This document shows, piece by piece, positions 8,395 through 17,630 of a stretch of DNA of 64,000 nt. The stretch's first letter is position 1. Every line of letters begins with the position of its first letter. The stretch is from VXPW01 sp965115815. GTDB taxonomy: Bacteria; Pseudomonadota; Alphaproteobacteria; TMED109. The DNA lies in contig OZ220465.1 of assembly GCA_965115815.1 (NCBI GenBank), positions 992,001-1,056,000 on the forward strand, in the 5' to 3' direction. Made by a program: the position numbers and the translations under genes. The notes under the pieces are model-generated. The model was not told the DNA's origin. It saw only the letters and a program-made list of their open reading frames with translations, and ran no database searches.

Positions 8395-9830
8395 CGGCCG
8401 GGCGCAGCGGGCCGGGCGGGCGCGGGACGACCCGCCCCCCGGACGGGAGGCGGCCATCCGCGCTCCACCCCTCGATCCTGCGCACCTACGACATTCGCGG
8501 TGTCGTGGGAGAAACCTTGGGACCGGCCGAGGCGCGCGTGCTGGGTGGTGCCTTCGCGCGGCAGGTGCGCGCGGCTCGGGGTGCGTGCCGAATGGTGGTC
8601 GGCCGGGACGGCAGGCTGTCCTCGCCGGCGCTCGAAGCGGCGTTCGTCGATGGGCTCCGCGCCGCAGGTGCCGCGGTCATCCGGGTCGGCGTCGGTCCGA
8701 CGCCGATGGTGCATTTTGCCGACCACCGCCTGGCCGCCGACGGATCCGTGGCGGTCACGGGATCGCACAATCCGCCGAGCCACAACGGGTTCAAGCTGTC
8801 CCTGGGCGGGGCACCCTTCTTCGGGGAGGCGATCCGACGACTGGCCGAAACCGAACCGTCCGCCGCCGCCGGTCCTCCCGGTCCGGTCAGGGAGTACGCG
8901 GCCGGTGCGGACTACGTGGCCTCCCTTGCCGCCGGACTGGAGGCGCCGGCGTGCCTGCTGCGGGTTGCGTGGGATGCAGGAAACGGCGCGGCCGGCGCGG
9001 TGCTGGCCGAACTTGCCGAACGGCTTCCGGGGGAACACCGGATCCTGAACGGTACGGTCGACGGCCGCTTTCCCGCCCATCATCCGGACCCTTCCCGGCC
9101 CGAGAACCTGCGGCAGCTGGTCCATGCCGTTCGTGGCGGCGGCTTTGATCTCGGATTCGCATTCGACGGCGACGGCGACCGCCTCGGCGTCGTCGATGGA
9201 ACCGGGCGGATCGTGTCGCCGGATCACCTGCTGTGCGTGCTGGCCGCCCATGTGCTTGCCCTGACCCCGGGCGCCGCCGTGCTGGTCGACGTCAAGACGA
9301 GCGATACCGTGCTTCGCCACATTGCCCGGCTCGGCGGCCAGCCCCGACTCGGACCGACCGGGCATGCGCACATGCGGTCCCGTGTCCTGGCCGGCGAAGC
9401 CCTGTTCGCGGGAGAACTGTCCGGACACCTGTTCTTTGCCGACGAGCATCCGGGCTACGACGATGCCCTGTACGCGGCCGTGCGCTTGCTGCGGGCGCTC
9501 TCCCGCGGGCCGACCTTGGCCGAGCGGTGTGCGGTCCTGCCCCCGACGTTCAGCACGCCGGAGCTTCGCATTCCGTGTCCGGACGACCGCAAGTTCGGGG
9601 TGGTGCGTGCCGTCCGCGACGGACTGGTGCGCGAGGGGGAGGCTCCGAACCTCCTGGATGGGGTGCGGGTCTCCACTGCGACCGGCTGGTGGCTCCTGCG
9701 GGCCTCCAATACGGAACCCGCGATCGTGGTTCGCTGCGAGACCTACCGGGCGGAAGACCTGGTCCCCATGTGCACGCGGGTGCGGGAACTGCTGACCGGT
9801 GTCGGCGTGGTTCCGGGAGCGGCGGTCTGA
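8391..9830 (+). CDS. Phosphomannomutase/phosphoglucomutase
   Basis: Alpha-D-phosphohexomutase of the AlgC/ManB type, interconverting hexose 6- and 1-phosphates; it would supply GalU with glucose-1-phosphate. 479 residues. All four loops are present: VTGSHNPPSHNGFK with the phosphoserine, the metal loop AFDGDGDRLGVVD, the sugar-binding GELSGH, and the phosphate-binding RASNTEPAIVVR. About 25 N-terminal residues before ILRTYDIRGVVG are unconserved. Last gene of the overlapping series that starts at 3547. Confidence 0.93.
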   Translation: MTAGRSGPGGRGTTRPPDGRRPSALHPSILRTYDIRGVVGETLGPAEARVLGGAFARQVRAARGACRMVVGRDGRLSSPALEAAFVDGLRAAGAAVIRVGVGPTPMVHFADHRLAADGSVAVTGSHNPPSHNGFKLSLGGAPFFGEAIRRLAETEPSAAAGPPGPVREYAAGADYVASLAAGLEAPACLLRVAWDAGNGAAGAVLAELAERLPGEHRILNGTVDGRFPAHHPDPSRPENLRQLVHAVRGGGFDLGFAFDGDGDRLGVVDGTGRIVSPDHLLCVLAAHVLALTPGAAVLVDVKTSDTVLRHIARLGGQPRLGPTGHAHMRSRVLAGEALFAGELSGHLFFADEHPGYDDALYAAVRLLRALSRGPTLAERCAVLPPTFSTPELRIPCPDDRKFGVVRAVRDGLVREGEAPNLLDGVRVSTATGWWLLRASNTEPAIVVRCETYRAEDLVPMCTRVRELLTGVGVVPGAAV

Positions 9831-9979
9831 TGGGCGCGCCACCCCTCCGGACGATCCGGATCGGGCCGGCCCTCCGGGGATCTGGGGTACGGGACGACCG
9901 CGCGCCTGCCTTTCCGGCTTCGCCGACCGGGGCTGGGATTCCGCGGCCCGGGCCGCCGTACCACACAGGGACGAGACCT

Positions 9980-10279
9980 TTCAACCGGACATGGTTAACT
10001 CTGCATTCATGAGGCTTGGGTGCAGGCAGGACAAGGTCGAGCGACAAGGCAAGACCCGGCAAGGCCGGGCGCGCCGAGGCCCGGCACCGGGCGCCCTTCC
10101 GTTGCGTCAGTCCTCGCGCTCGCACCATCCCCGCGCCAAGGACGAGCGCGTGCTGCCCTCGGCCGCCGACACCGCCTTCAACCCATCCACCGTCGTCGCA
10201 CACAGAGGTCGAAAGCCGATCCTCATGGGCCACGATGTACGGCCCCTCATGAGCGAAGAGTCAACCGTGTCCGGTTGAA
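9980..10279. mobile_element. 300-bp MITE-like element with 35-bp imperfect inverted ends
   Basis: The left end 9980-10014 and right end 10245-10279 are inverted copies starting TTCAACCGGACA, with about five mismatches in 35. An 11-base direct repeat, GGGACGAGACC, lies one base outside each end (9968-9978 and 10281-10291), as expected of a target duplication. The interior has no convincing ORF, so this would be a non-autonomous element. No transposase with matching ends is in the window. Confidence 0.6.
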
Positions 10280-10418
10280 GGGGACGAGACCGGCGTCCGG
10301 GTCCAAGGCCGCTTGAAATGGGTACAGGTCCCCTGCACGGAGCCTCTCAGCCCGTTCCGTCTCGGCCAAAACCGGGGAGACCTCCTCGAGGAAGGGACCG
10401 GCATTTCCGTGCACGATT

Positions 10419-11002
10419 TTGGGAAACCGTACGGGAAGATGTGGAACACCGTCGGCATCGCCCCTCCTGCGGGAACTCGACTCCTGGGAGGAATCGTGCG
10501 GAGAAACGTGGGCCGGGCGGAGGAAGAAGGAGCTCCGGGGCGCCGGGCACGAGGTCCACGGAGCGGATCGTGACGGTGGGCCGCGGTCCACGGACGCGGC
10601 GGATCGGATTGAGAGGCACTACGACGAACTCGTGGCCGACGCGATCGTCGGGCACGAGGCGCGGCCGCCGCCGGCATCGGGAATCGGGAAGAGACGCGGA
10701 AGACGCAGGAGGAGCCAGGGCTGGAACCTTGTCCTTCGACTGCGGGACCCTCGGGAGGGAGTCCTGCGGTTTCTGCGGAATCCGTCCGTTTCTCCGACCC
10801 ACTACGAGGCCGAAAGGGATCTGTGGATGCGGAAGGTGCACCCGAAGATCTCCGGCGGCGTTGACAGGTTCCGAACCGGGGGCTCGGGACCCTGCGGTAC
10901 GGAGAACCCGGATCGAGACCGCGCGCAAGCAGAGGTGGAACGTGTGGGAGGCGCTTCGGGCGAAGCCGGAGAGTCGGGCGCTCCGCCTGGCGGATTCGTG
11001 AG
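10419..11002 (+). pseudogene. IS66-type transposase (TnpC) remnant, copy 1
   Basis: Pieces of the C-terminal half of an IS66-family DDE transposase read in alternating frames: ERHYDELVADAIVGHEARPP, WNLVLRLRDPREGVLRFLRN, then the remains of the NNxAERDLRMMKVxQKISGG block (YEAERDLWMRKVHPKISGG) and IETARKQRWNVWEALRAKPE. At least two frameshifts and the missing N-terminal half make it non-functional. A related remnant lies inverted at 14.5-15.0 kb, so the two bracket the subtilase gene. Confidence 0.65.
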
Positions 11003-11233
11003 AGAGTGCCGCCCCTGTACTCCACTCAGGACGTTCTCACGCTGCATTCGACCTTGCCGCCTGCTGATGGAGGGAGGTTGCACGGGCCCAGCCCTGCCGG
11101 GTTTTCTGGCGTTGGACCGTCCACGGGTCGCCGAAGCCGGAAAATCTGGCAAGAAAGCGGAAATTCGTGCCCTGTTCAGCGGTCATTCAAAGCGCCAACC
11201 ACAGCGAGGGAAAGTACTGGTACTCCACTCCAT

Positions 11234-11312
11234 CGACAGGCCTTCCATCGGCCCGTCCGCGGCACGGAGTTCTCGATCCCGAGAGCACGTGTCGAATACC
11301 TGACCAGGTACT
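11234..11312 (+). repeat. End sequence of the IS66-type remnant, copy 1
   Basis: This 79-base stretch starts CATCGACAGGCCTTCC and ends near TACCTGACCAGGTA. It recurs inverted at 14398-14477 and, in its distal part, at 24189-24247. In both full cases it lies beyond the 3' end of a decayed transposase, so it is probably the right end of that insertion sequence. Confidence 0.55.
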
Positions 11313-11399
11313 GTTGGTAAGCATACAGGTGAATATGATTTTCGTACGTTCGCTACGCTGTGCATCGTGCGGCGTGAATGCTGTGAACTGGGCGACATA

Positions 11400-13847
11400 A
11401 TGCGTTTGCTGGAATTCTACCAGCGGCCTCCGGCCCTGCTTGCAGCAGCCCTGCTTGCCTCGGTCCTGCTTGTGTCAGCATGCGGCGGAGGCGGCAGCAG
11501 TGACGATGGCGGAGGGGGCAACCCTTCCGTGCCGCCGACAGATCCGTGCGCGGCGACAGGCACCATACGAACGGCGGATTTCGGATGCCTCTCCGTGCAG
11601 AAGTATCGGCAGCAGCACACGACTCTGGCGGTTCGCCACAGAAGTCGGGCGGACTTCAGGAACCAGTGGGGGTTGCATGCAGTCCGCGCGCACAGGGCTT
11701 GGGCGCAGATTGAACTGGTGCACGGCGCCGGCGTCGAGGCGGGGGTCGGCTACATTGCCGGGTTGATCGACGATGGCTTGGATACCGATCACCCGGTGTT
11801 TGCCGGCAAGACGGTGAGCGAGGACATCGTTCATGGCAGGGGTGCTGGAACCGGCCGCGAATCCTCACACGGCACGATCGTCGCGAGCGCGCTCGCCGGG
11901 CGGCCGTCGGCCGCATATGCCGCCGAGGGTGCCGGGCCCGGAGTCGCGCCGGGTGCCGATGTTGCGTTGCTTGCCATTTCCTTCGCATCGAGCGGCAGCC
12001 AGTACGAACCGGTATCTCTCGCTGCTTTGGGCCATGCCGACGATTACTACGCCAATCTGTTTGCCCGTGCCGTCAACTGGTCGCGTGGCGGACGAAAGAT
12101 CGATTTCGTCAATGCGAGCTGGGGCGTGGAAGGAGTCATCGATCAGTACGGCGAAAATCAGCTGCGCCGCAACCTGAACGGGACCATTGCGGCACTGGCG
12201 CAGGCTGGCTCGGCCGACAAGACCGTCTTCGTGTTCGCGGCCGGCAACGCCCACGACGTTCCTTGCAATCCGGCAGACTTCCCCAACCATCCCGACCTAT
12301 GCGCGGGCGGGCGCGTCCTCGCCCGATCGGTGGAGGTGTTCCCCGGCCTGCCGGCGCGCATTGCCGAGTTGCGCGGCCATGTGATCGGCGTCGTCGCCGT
12401 GGTGCCCGATGAAGACGGCGACGGAGAGCATGAAATCGCTTCCTTCTCCAACCGTTGCGGCATTGCTGCACAGTGGTGCATCGCGGCACCCGGGGATCGG
12501 ATCAAGGCGGCCTATTTTGGTCCTCCCTGCGGGTCCAATCCCAATTGTCGTGCTGTTTCCGGAAGTGGCCCCGGCACGCGGGGCGTCGCCACCTATGTCC
12601 GGGGCACTTCCGTGGCCGCGCCGTTCGTGACCGGCGGATTGCTCGTGATGAAGCAGATGTTCCGCGACCAGATGACCAACGCGGAGCTGGTCGCCCGACT
12701 GATGGCGACAGCCAACAAGCGGGGTATCTACGCCGACAGCAGCATCTACGGCCAAGGGCTGATGGATTTGGGCGCTGCCACGGAGCCGGTAGGCGGAACC
12801 ACGTTGACGGTGGGCGGCCGCATCGACAGTCCCGGCAGCCCTGTAGCGGACACCCGCTTCGTACCCGGCGGTGCGTTGGGCAACGGGCTGGCGCAGGCAC
12901 TTTCCGGTGTCGAGGAAGCTGTGGCGTTCGATGCACTAGGGGCACCGTTCTGGTTTCCGCTCGGACATTTCGTCGGCAAGGCTTCGGGCCCGGACCTCAC
13001 CGCCCGGCTGCACGCCTTCATGGCGCCGGAGAGGACCGGTCGGACCTTCGGCGCCCTGCATCCCGGCCTCGTCCCGCTGACCGGAGGGGCCGGGACGGCG
13101 GGCGCTGCCGCCCCCTTCCGTGTGGGCCGCCTGGCCGCGGCACCCTTTGGTGGCGTCGGGCATCTCGCGCTCGCCGGGTTGGGCCTGACGGTGGATCTGC
13201 CGGGAGCGCACGGGTTGGGGGTTGCCGCCTTCTCCACCGAAGGGATGCGGGGTCTGCCTCCGGCGTCGGGAGCGGCGCTGACGTGGCGCCTTCCGCAACA
13301 ACCGTTCACCCTGATCGGCGGCATGGTGGCGGAGCGTCAGACCCTGCTCGGCAGTACGGCAAGCGGTGCCTTCGGACGGATTGCAGGCCGGTCTGCCTTC
13401 GCCGGTCTTGATGGTGAATTTCGGGTCGGCGCCTGGCGCTTGGGTGCGGGCGCGGAAATCGGCACGGTGAAGATGGCGGCGAGGGGCGGGATGCTCGCCG
13501 GCGTATCGCCGCTGACCACCAGTGCTTTCGTGCTGCGGGCCCGACGGGTGCTGGGGGGCCGGGACGCATTTACCTTGTCGGTGGGTCAGCCCCTGCGCGT
13601 CGAGGACGGTCAGGCCAGGATTTCGATCCCGGTCGGTCGCACCAAGGACGGACGGGTTCTGCGCCGGTCGATGAGCGCGGGCCTCGAACCCACGGGCCGG
13701 CAGATCGACCTCGCCGCTCAGTGGCGTCGGGCGCTCGACAACGGAAGCGAGTGGCGCCTAGGTGCGGGTTGGATCCGGCAACCTGGCCACAATGGCGCGA
13801 TCGACCCTGAACTCAACGTTCTCGCAGGTTGGCGCCAAGCCTTTTGA
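11400..13847 (+). CDS. Subtilisin-like S8 serine protease with autotransporter-like C-terminus
   Basis: 815 residues. The N-terminus is a lipoprotein-type signal peptide with lipobox LVSAC (Cys 28) followed by a glycine/serine-rich linker. The subtilase domain shows Asp in LIDDGLDTDHP (about 124), His in SSHGTIVAS (157), the oxyanion Asn in AAGN (283) and Ser in RGTSVAAPF (404). Residues from about 560 to the end are glycine-rich amphipathic strands ending WRQAF, an aromatic terminus typical of outer-membrane barrels, as in subtilase autotransporters. The start at 11400 gives the signal peptide directly. The gene is less GC-extreme than its neighbours and sits between inverted IS66-type remnants, suggesting acquisition. 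Substrate unknown. Confidence 0.85.
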   Translation: MRLLEFYQRPPALLAAALLASVLLVSACGGGGSSDDGGGGNPSVPPTDPCAATGTIRTADFGCLSVQKYRQQHTTLAVRHRSRADFRNQWGLHAVRAHRAWAQIELVHGAGVEAGVGYIAGLIDDGLDTDHPVFAGKTVSEDIVHGRGAGTGRESSHGTIVASALAGRPSAAYAAEGAGPGVAPGADVALLAISFASSGSQYEPVSLAALGHADDYYANLFARAVNWSRGGRKIDFVNASWGVEGVIDQYGENQLRRNLNGTIAALAQAGSADKTVFVFAAGNAHDVPCNPADFPNHPDLCAGGRVLARSVEVFPGLPARIAELRGHVIGVVAVVPDEDGDGEHEIASFSNRCGIAAQWCIAAPGDRIKAAYFGPPCGSNPNCRAVSGSGPGTRGVATYVRGTSVAAPFVTGGLLVMKQMFRDQMTNAELVARLMATANKRGIYADSSIYGQGLMDLGAATEPVGGTTLTVGGRIDSPGSPVADTRFVPGGALGNGLAQALSGVEEAVAFDALGAPFWFPLGHFVGKASGPDLTARLHAFMAPERTGRTFGALHPGLVPLTGGAGTAGAAAPFRVGRLAAAPFGGVGHLALAGLGLTVDLPGAHGLGVAAFSTEGMRGLPPASGAALTWRLPQQPFTLIGGMVAERQTLLGSTASGAFGRIAGRSAFAGLDGEFRVGAWRLGAGAEIGTVKMAARGGMLAGVSPLTTSAFVLRARRVLGGRDAFTLSVGQPLRVEDGQARISIPVGRTKDGRVLRRSMSAGLEPTGRQIDLAAQWRRALDNGSEWRLGAGWIRQPGHNGAIDPELNVLAGWRQAF

Positions 13848-14397
13848 ACCACATCCGTGCGCTTTCAGGTGGGTGGCGAGCAGGCCGGTGCCCTGTTCCG
13901 TGCGGGAGTGGGTGCAGCGCGGCACGACAGCAGCTTGATCAGGGAGGAGCGCTCAGACCGTTTCGGGCGGCCCGCGCGCCGAGCGGTCATTGGGCAGGTC
14001 AGGGCCTGCCCGGAGACCCTCGCTTCGATGGACCGGTTCCCGGCCTGCCCGGTTTGAGGGTCGGTGCGGTACCAGTCTGGCTGGGATGGAGCGGATCCGA
14101 TCCGTTTTCCGGAGCGAGATCAGGGGAGGAGGTGCTCTGCACGCCGCTCTCCCGGCCCTGCGGACAAGGGGCTGAGAGTGACCCTTCTTCCGAGCCCCTC
14201 GACCTGCTGGTCGTGTCTCAGGATGCATTCCTGCCGAGGAGTCAGCTACGGTTGGCGGATGAAGGATTCGGATTCTCACCGGGCCGACGACGTTCGATCC
14301 CGGTCCGAAAATCTGTTTCTGACCCCGGATGAACGAAACCAGCGCCTGCTGACGACCACCGAGGACCGGGCTCGTTGCCGGAGCGGGAACTTCAAGA
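13848..14397. other. Non-coding stretch downstream of the subtilase
   Basis: About 550 bases with only short uninformative frames. A short GC-rich hairpin (GGCAGG/CCTGCC, about 13993-14012) is the only local structure noticed; it lacks a T-run, so it is not called a terminator. Confidence 0.4.
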
Positions 14398-14477
14398 GTA
14401 CCGGGTCAGGTAGTCGACAAGGGTTTTCGGGACCGGGAATTCCGGGCCGCGGACCGGCCGAGGGAAGGCCTGTCGAT
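14398..14477 (-). repeat. End sequence of the IS66-type remnant, copy 2
   Basis: Reverse-complement counterpart of 11234-11312, sharing TCGACAGGCCTTCC, GGTCCGCGGC and TCGACTACCTGACC with scattered substitutions. Confidence 0.55.
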
Positions 14478-14529
14478 GGGAGTGCATGTTTCGGGGCAGC
14501 GCTCTCTCCCGAAGCAACCAAGCGGAGAA

Positions 14530-14990
14530 TCAGACTCTCCGGTTTCGCCCGACGTGCCTCCCGCACGTTCCACCTCTGCCTGCATGCGGTCTCAATCCGG
14601 GTTCTCGGTACCGCAGGGCCCCAAGCCCCGGTTCGCTCCGGTAGCCGCCGGACACCTGCGGGCGCCCCTTCCGCGTCCGCAGTTCCCTCGGCCTCGTGGT
14701 TCGGCGGAGGAACGGACGGTTTCCGCGTGATTCACAGGACTCCCTCCCGATGGTTCCGCAACCTGAAGAGCGAAGTTCCGGCCCGTGCGCCTCCGCGTCT
14801 ACCGCGTCTTGTCCCGGTTCCGAACCCGGCGGCGGCCGCGCCTCGTGCCTGACGACAGCGTCGGCCGCGACGGCGCCGGATTCCCGCCCGATCCCGTCCA
14901 CCGCGTTCGCGGACTGCGGCGCACCGGCTCGGCGCGCGCCAACGTCGTCCGGGCGGCAGAACGACACCACCCCATTCCCGCCCTCGTTCA
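14530..14990 (-). pseudogene. IS66-type transposase remnant, copy 2
   Basis: On the minus strand, fragments such as ADAVVRHEARPPPG, VSGGYRSEPG and AKPESLILRL match the IS66 TnpC C-terminal half in several frames. It is inverted relative to the remnant at 10.4-11.0 kb, and both translate to GPCGTENPDRDR in the same shifted frame. Clearly decayed. Confidence 0.6.
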
Positions 14991-15181
14991 GTATGGACGG
15001 TTCGCCGCGGGCGGCCCCGCTCTCACGAGGATCCAACACCATGAACAAGTCGGGGTTCATGGGGAAGGATCCCGCGGTTCCGGAACCGTCCGGACCGGAC
15101 GCAGGATGCGAGGCGCTCGGCAAGATCCCGCGCGGTCGAAGGAGGTTCGGACACTTCAGATCGCCGTACAGTCACGATCCG

Positions 15182-16183
15182 TCAGGGCAGCAAGGCTTCC
15201 ACCTCGGCCGGATCCATGGCTTCGTATTTTCGATAGAGTTGAAGGACGGCCCGTCCGAAGGTCGGTGTGGCTTCCTTCAATCCTGCGTACGGCTCAGGTA
15301 CGCCGGGGTCGAGAATTTCTGCCGGACTTTCGCCGGTCAGCACGGCCTCGGCGACCCGGCGCCGCAGGTACGTGATCCAGTCCCGGGTGTCGGCAAACCG
15401 GATTCGGTCTTCCAGAATCGGGCCGTGCCCCGGTACACCCTTGACCCAGGGCAGTGCCTCCAGTTCGTCCAGATGCCGCAGCCAGACTCCGATGTCGGCG
15501 TGCGGCACGGTGGCGGCCCTTTCGACGAACAGCAGGTCGCCGAAGAAGGCGACGCCCGACGACTGATCATGCACCACGAGGTCTCCCTCGGTGTGTCCGC
15601 CCTCCAGCACGAGGAGGTGTACCGGGCGGTTGCCGAGATCCACGAGACGGTCCTTGCGCACGGTCTGCGACGGCCCCTGGACGGAGGTTCCCCTGGTCCA
15701 CTGCTCGCCGACGAGCGCGGTCATGAGATCGAGCAGGTCCGGTCCCTCGCGGGCCAGGCCTGCTGCTTCCGCAGGGTGCATGAGAACCTCGATGCCGGCG
15801 TCCCTGAAGGCGCCGATTCCGAAGGAGTGATCGGGGTGCCGATGGGTGACCACGGCGTAGCGGACAGGCAGGTCGGTGATCGTTCGGATGACGGCCAGCA
15901 GTTCCCGACCGTACAGGTACGTCGGTCCGGTTTCCACGGCCAGCACCGCGTGCGACCCCACGATGAACCCCGTGTTCGCAATGTTGGCGCCGTTGTCCGG
16001 CGTCAGAGCGTCCTGTGATCCGGGAAGGACATAGACGCCCGGGGCAACCGGCTCGGGTTGCAGGCCGTAGGACGCGCCGGCCGCTTCCTCCGCAGGGACC
16101 GCGAGAGCGATCAGGATGCCGCCCGCCACCAGCCCGGCGGCGGGGCGACCACTACAGGATCGGGACGTGTTCAGAGCCTTCAA
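15182..16183 (-). CDS. Quinoprotein relay system zinc metallohydrolase (metallo-beta-lactamase fold)
   Basis: Secreted metallo-beta-lactamase-fold protein, about 333 residues. The metal motif THRHPDHSFG (HxHxDH) is near the middle, followed by VLEGGHTEGDLVVHD and a late GHG. It resembles the SoxH-related hydrolases found beside PQQ-dependent dehydrogenases. Its partner, the SoxYZ-like carrier, lies immediately upstream with a short overlap, the standard pair. The start is uncertain: TTG at 16183 gives a signal peptide with a basic n-region, GTG at 16129 a shorter one, and the frame is open to 16246. The pair's biochemical role is not established in the family. Confidence 0.82.
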   Translation of the reverse strand: MKALNTSRSCSGRPAAGLVAGGILIALAVPAEEAAGASYGLQPEPVAPGVYVLPGSQDALTPDNGANIANTGFIVGSHAVLAVETGPTYLYGRELLAVIRTITDLPVRYAVVTHRHPDHSFGIGAFRDAGIEVLMHPAEAAGLAREGPDLLDLMTALVGEQWTRGTSVQGPSQTVRKDRLVDLGNRPVHLLVLEGGHTEGDLVVHDQSSGVAFFGDLLFVERAATVPHADIGVWLRHLDELEALPWVKGVPGHGPILEDRIRFADTRDWITYLRRRVAEAVLTGESPAEILDPGVPEPYAGLKEATPTFGRAVLQLYRKYEAMDPAEVEALLP

Positions 16184-16925
16184 ACGGCAGGCCTTGCGAG
16201 TCGCTCCCCGAGACGCGGACGGACCGGCCTTCCGCGGGAAGATCAAGGGTGATGACCGGATTTCTCGACATGGCAGCCCACGTCAGCAGGTCTGCGATGA
16301 TGCCTTCGCTGTCCTCGATCCGGACGGTCTCGATGTAGTAGGGCGGCACCGTGTTGCCGTCCTCCAGAACGACGAGTCCGGTATCCATGGGATGATGGAT
16401 CCGGACCTTCAGCCGGCTGGCCCCGCCATGCCGGTCGAACTGCTTGATCCTGACGTCGCCGACCGCCGCCACCGGGCCGCCCTCCGGCGGTGGCGACGAG
16501 CATCCGCCGGAACTCATGACCAGCACGGACTTGGTGGCGACATGCCAGATTCCGGAAGGGCTGAGAACCGCAGCCCGCACCGGAGTCGACTCTTCCAAGC
16601 GGATGTTCATGCCGACGGATTCGATCTTCCGGTGCGGCGTAAGTCGGGCAATCTGCTGAATGGGGTTCCGATCCACGAGCAACACGAGTTCCCGCATGTC
16701 TCGCAGCCGGTGCGGAACCTTGACCATGACCGGAACTTCGTGCGCACGTTCTACCCGGTCGGCCATCATCAGACGAATGGAATCATCGAACGTCACCACG
16801 GCGTCCTCGCCGAGATACGCGCCGCGCAGGTCTTCCCAGAGTTCGGATCCGGCAGGATCCGTTCCCCGTGCATGGGCGGCGGTGACGAGCACCGCGGCAA
16901 CGGCAAACAGGATGGTGGAGCGCAT
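16152..16925 (-). CDS. Quinoprotein dehydrogenase-associated SoxYZ-like carrier
   Basis: 257-residue exported protein. A signal peptide (about residues 1-20) precedes a SoxY-like domain ending at SSGGC (Cys 142), which in SoxY is the swinging-arm thiol site at the C-terminus. A SoxZ-like domain (about 155-257) follows, so carrier and partner are fused. The fusion is characteristic of carriers found with PQQ alcohol dehydrogenases. No such dehydrogenase or cytochrome is adjacent here; the sorbosone-dehydrogenase-like gene at 39-40 kb is a distant candidate only. Confidence 0.85.
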   Translation of the reverse strand: MRSTILFAVAAVLVTAAHARGTDPAGSELWEDLRGAYLGEDAVVTFDDSIRLMMADRVERAHEVPVMVKVPHRLRDMRELVLLVDRNPIQQIARLTPHRKIESVGMNIRLEESTPVRAAVLSPSGIWHVATKSVLVMSSGGCSSPPPEGGPVAAVGDVRIKQFDRHGGASRLKVRIHHPMDTGLVVLEDGNTVPPYYIETVRIEDSEGIIADLLTWAAMSRNPVITLDLPAEGRSVRVSGSDSQGLPFEGSEHVPIL

Positions 16926-17630
16926 CCGTTCCTCCCGGGCTGGGTCCTGGCGCGTATTCTAGACCGCGTGCTCTGGGGAGTCATCGGCCCATTCCCGAAT
17001 GTCCGGGCACGATGCCGGACCAGGTGTCGCAGCCCGAACGTCGCGGAGCGGCATGCATCGGGCAGATCGAAACCCGGTGGGAACCGCCGGTTCGGACCCC
17101 GAGCCTTCCCCGAGCGGGTGATCGTGCAGGGCCGGACGGCCGACACGGCGGCGGGCCCGCTGGCCGGTCCGGCCACGGATGCTCGCCCCGGGCGCAGGCT
17201 GCGGCCGTGAATTCGGTCCGCAGCCCGGGGACGAAGACGAGAACCGACCGCGCCTTCCGGACCGGAGGCTCCCCGGTGCTCCCCCTTGATCCCGTTGGTG
17301 GCGTGCGGTGCGGGCTTCTGGGTGCCGTGCGGTCGGGCCAGTACCGGGGGAGAAGTCGAGGGTGTGGATTCGGTCGAGATTCGGGTGCATGGGCATGCTG
17401 ATGTGGTTGGGCAATGCCCGCGCACGGATCGGCAGGGTACGAGTCCGGAGGGCGCAAGGCACGCGGGAAGGGCTTTCGGTCGGATTCCGCCGGTGCCGCG
17501 CGGAGCAGCCGCGGGACGTGGTGCACCGGCCGGAACGGACCCTATGCTGATCGCGTCGGACCGTGGCGCCGAGGGTGCCGGTTAGGCTGCCGCAGGCGGA
17601 TCCCGGTGCGGGGATCGGGAGGGGAGTGTC
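16926..17630. other. Intergenic region without a supported gene
   Basis: About 700 bases between divergent genes. It should contain promoters for the carrier (minus strand) and the dehydrogenase (plus strand), but no hexamers stand out. Frames on both strands look like chance open frames in GC-rich DNA. Confidence 0.4.
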
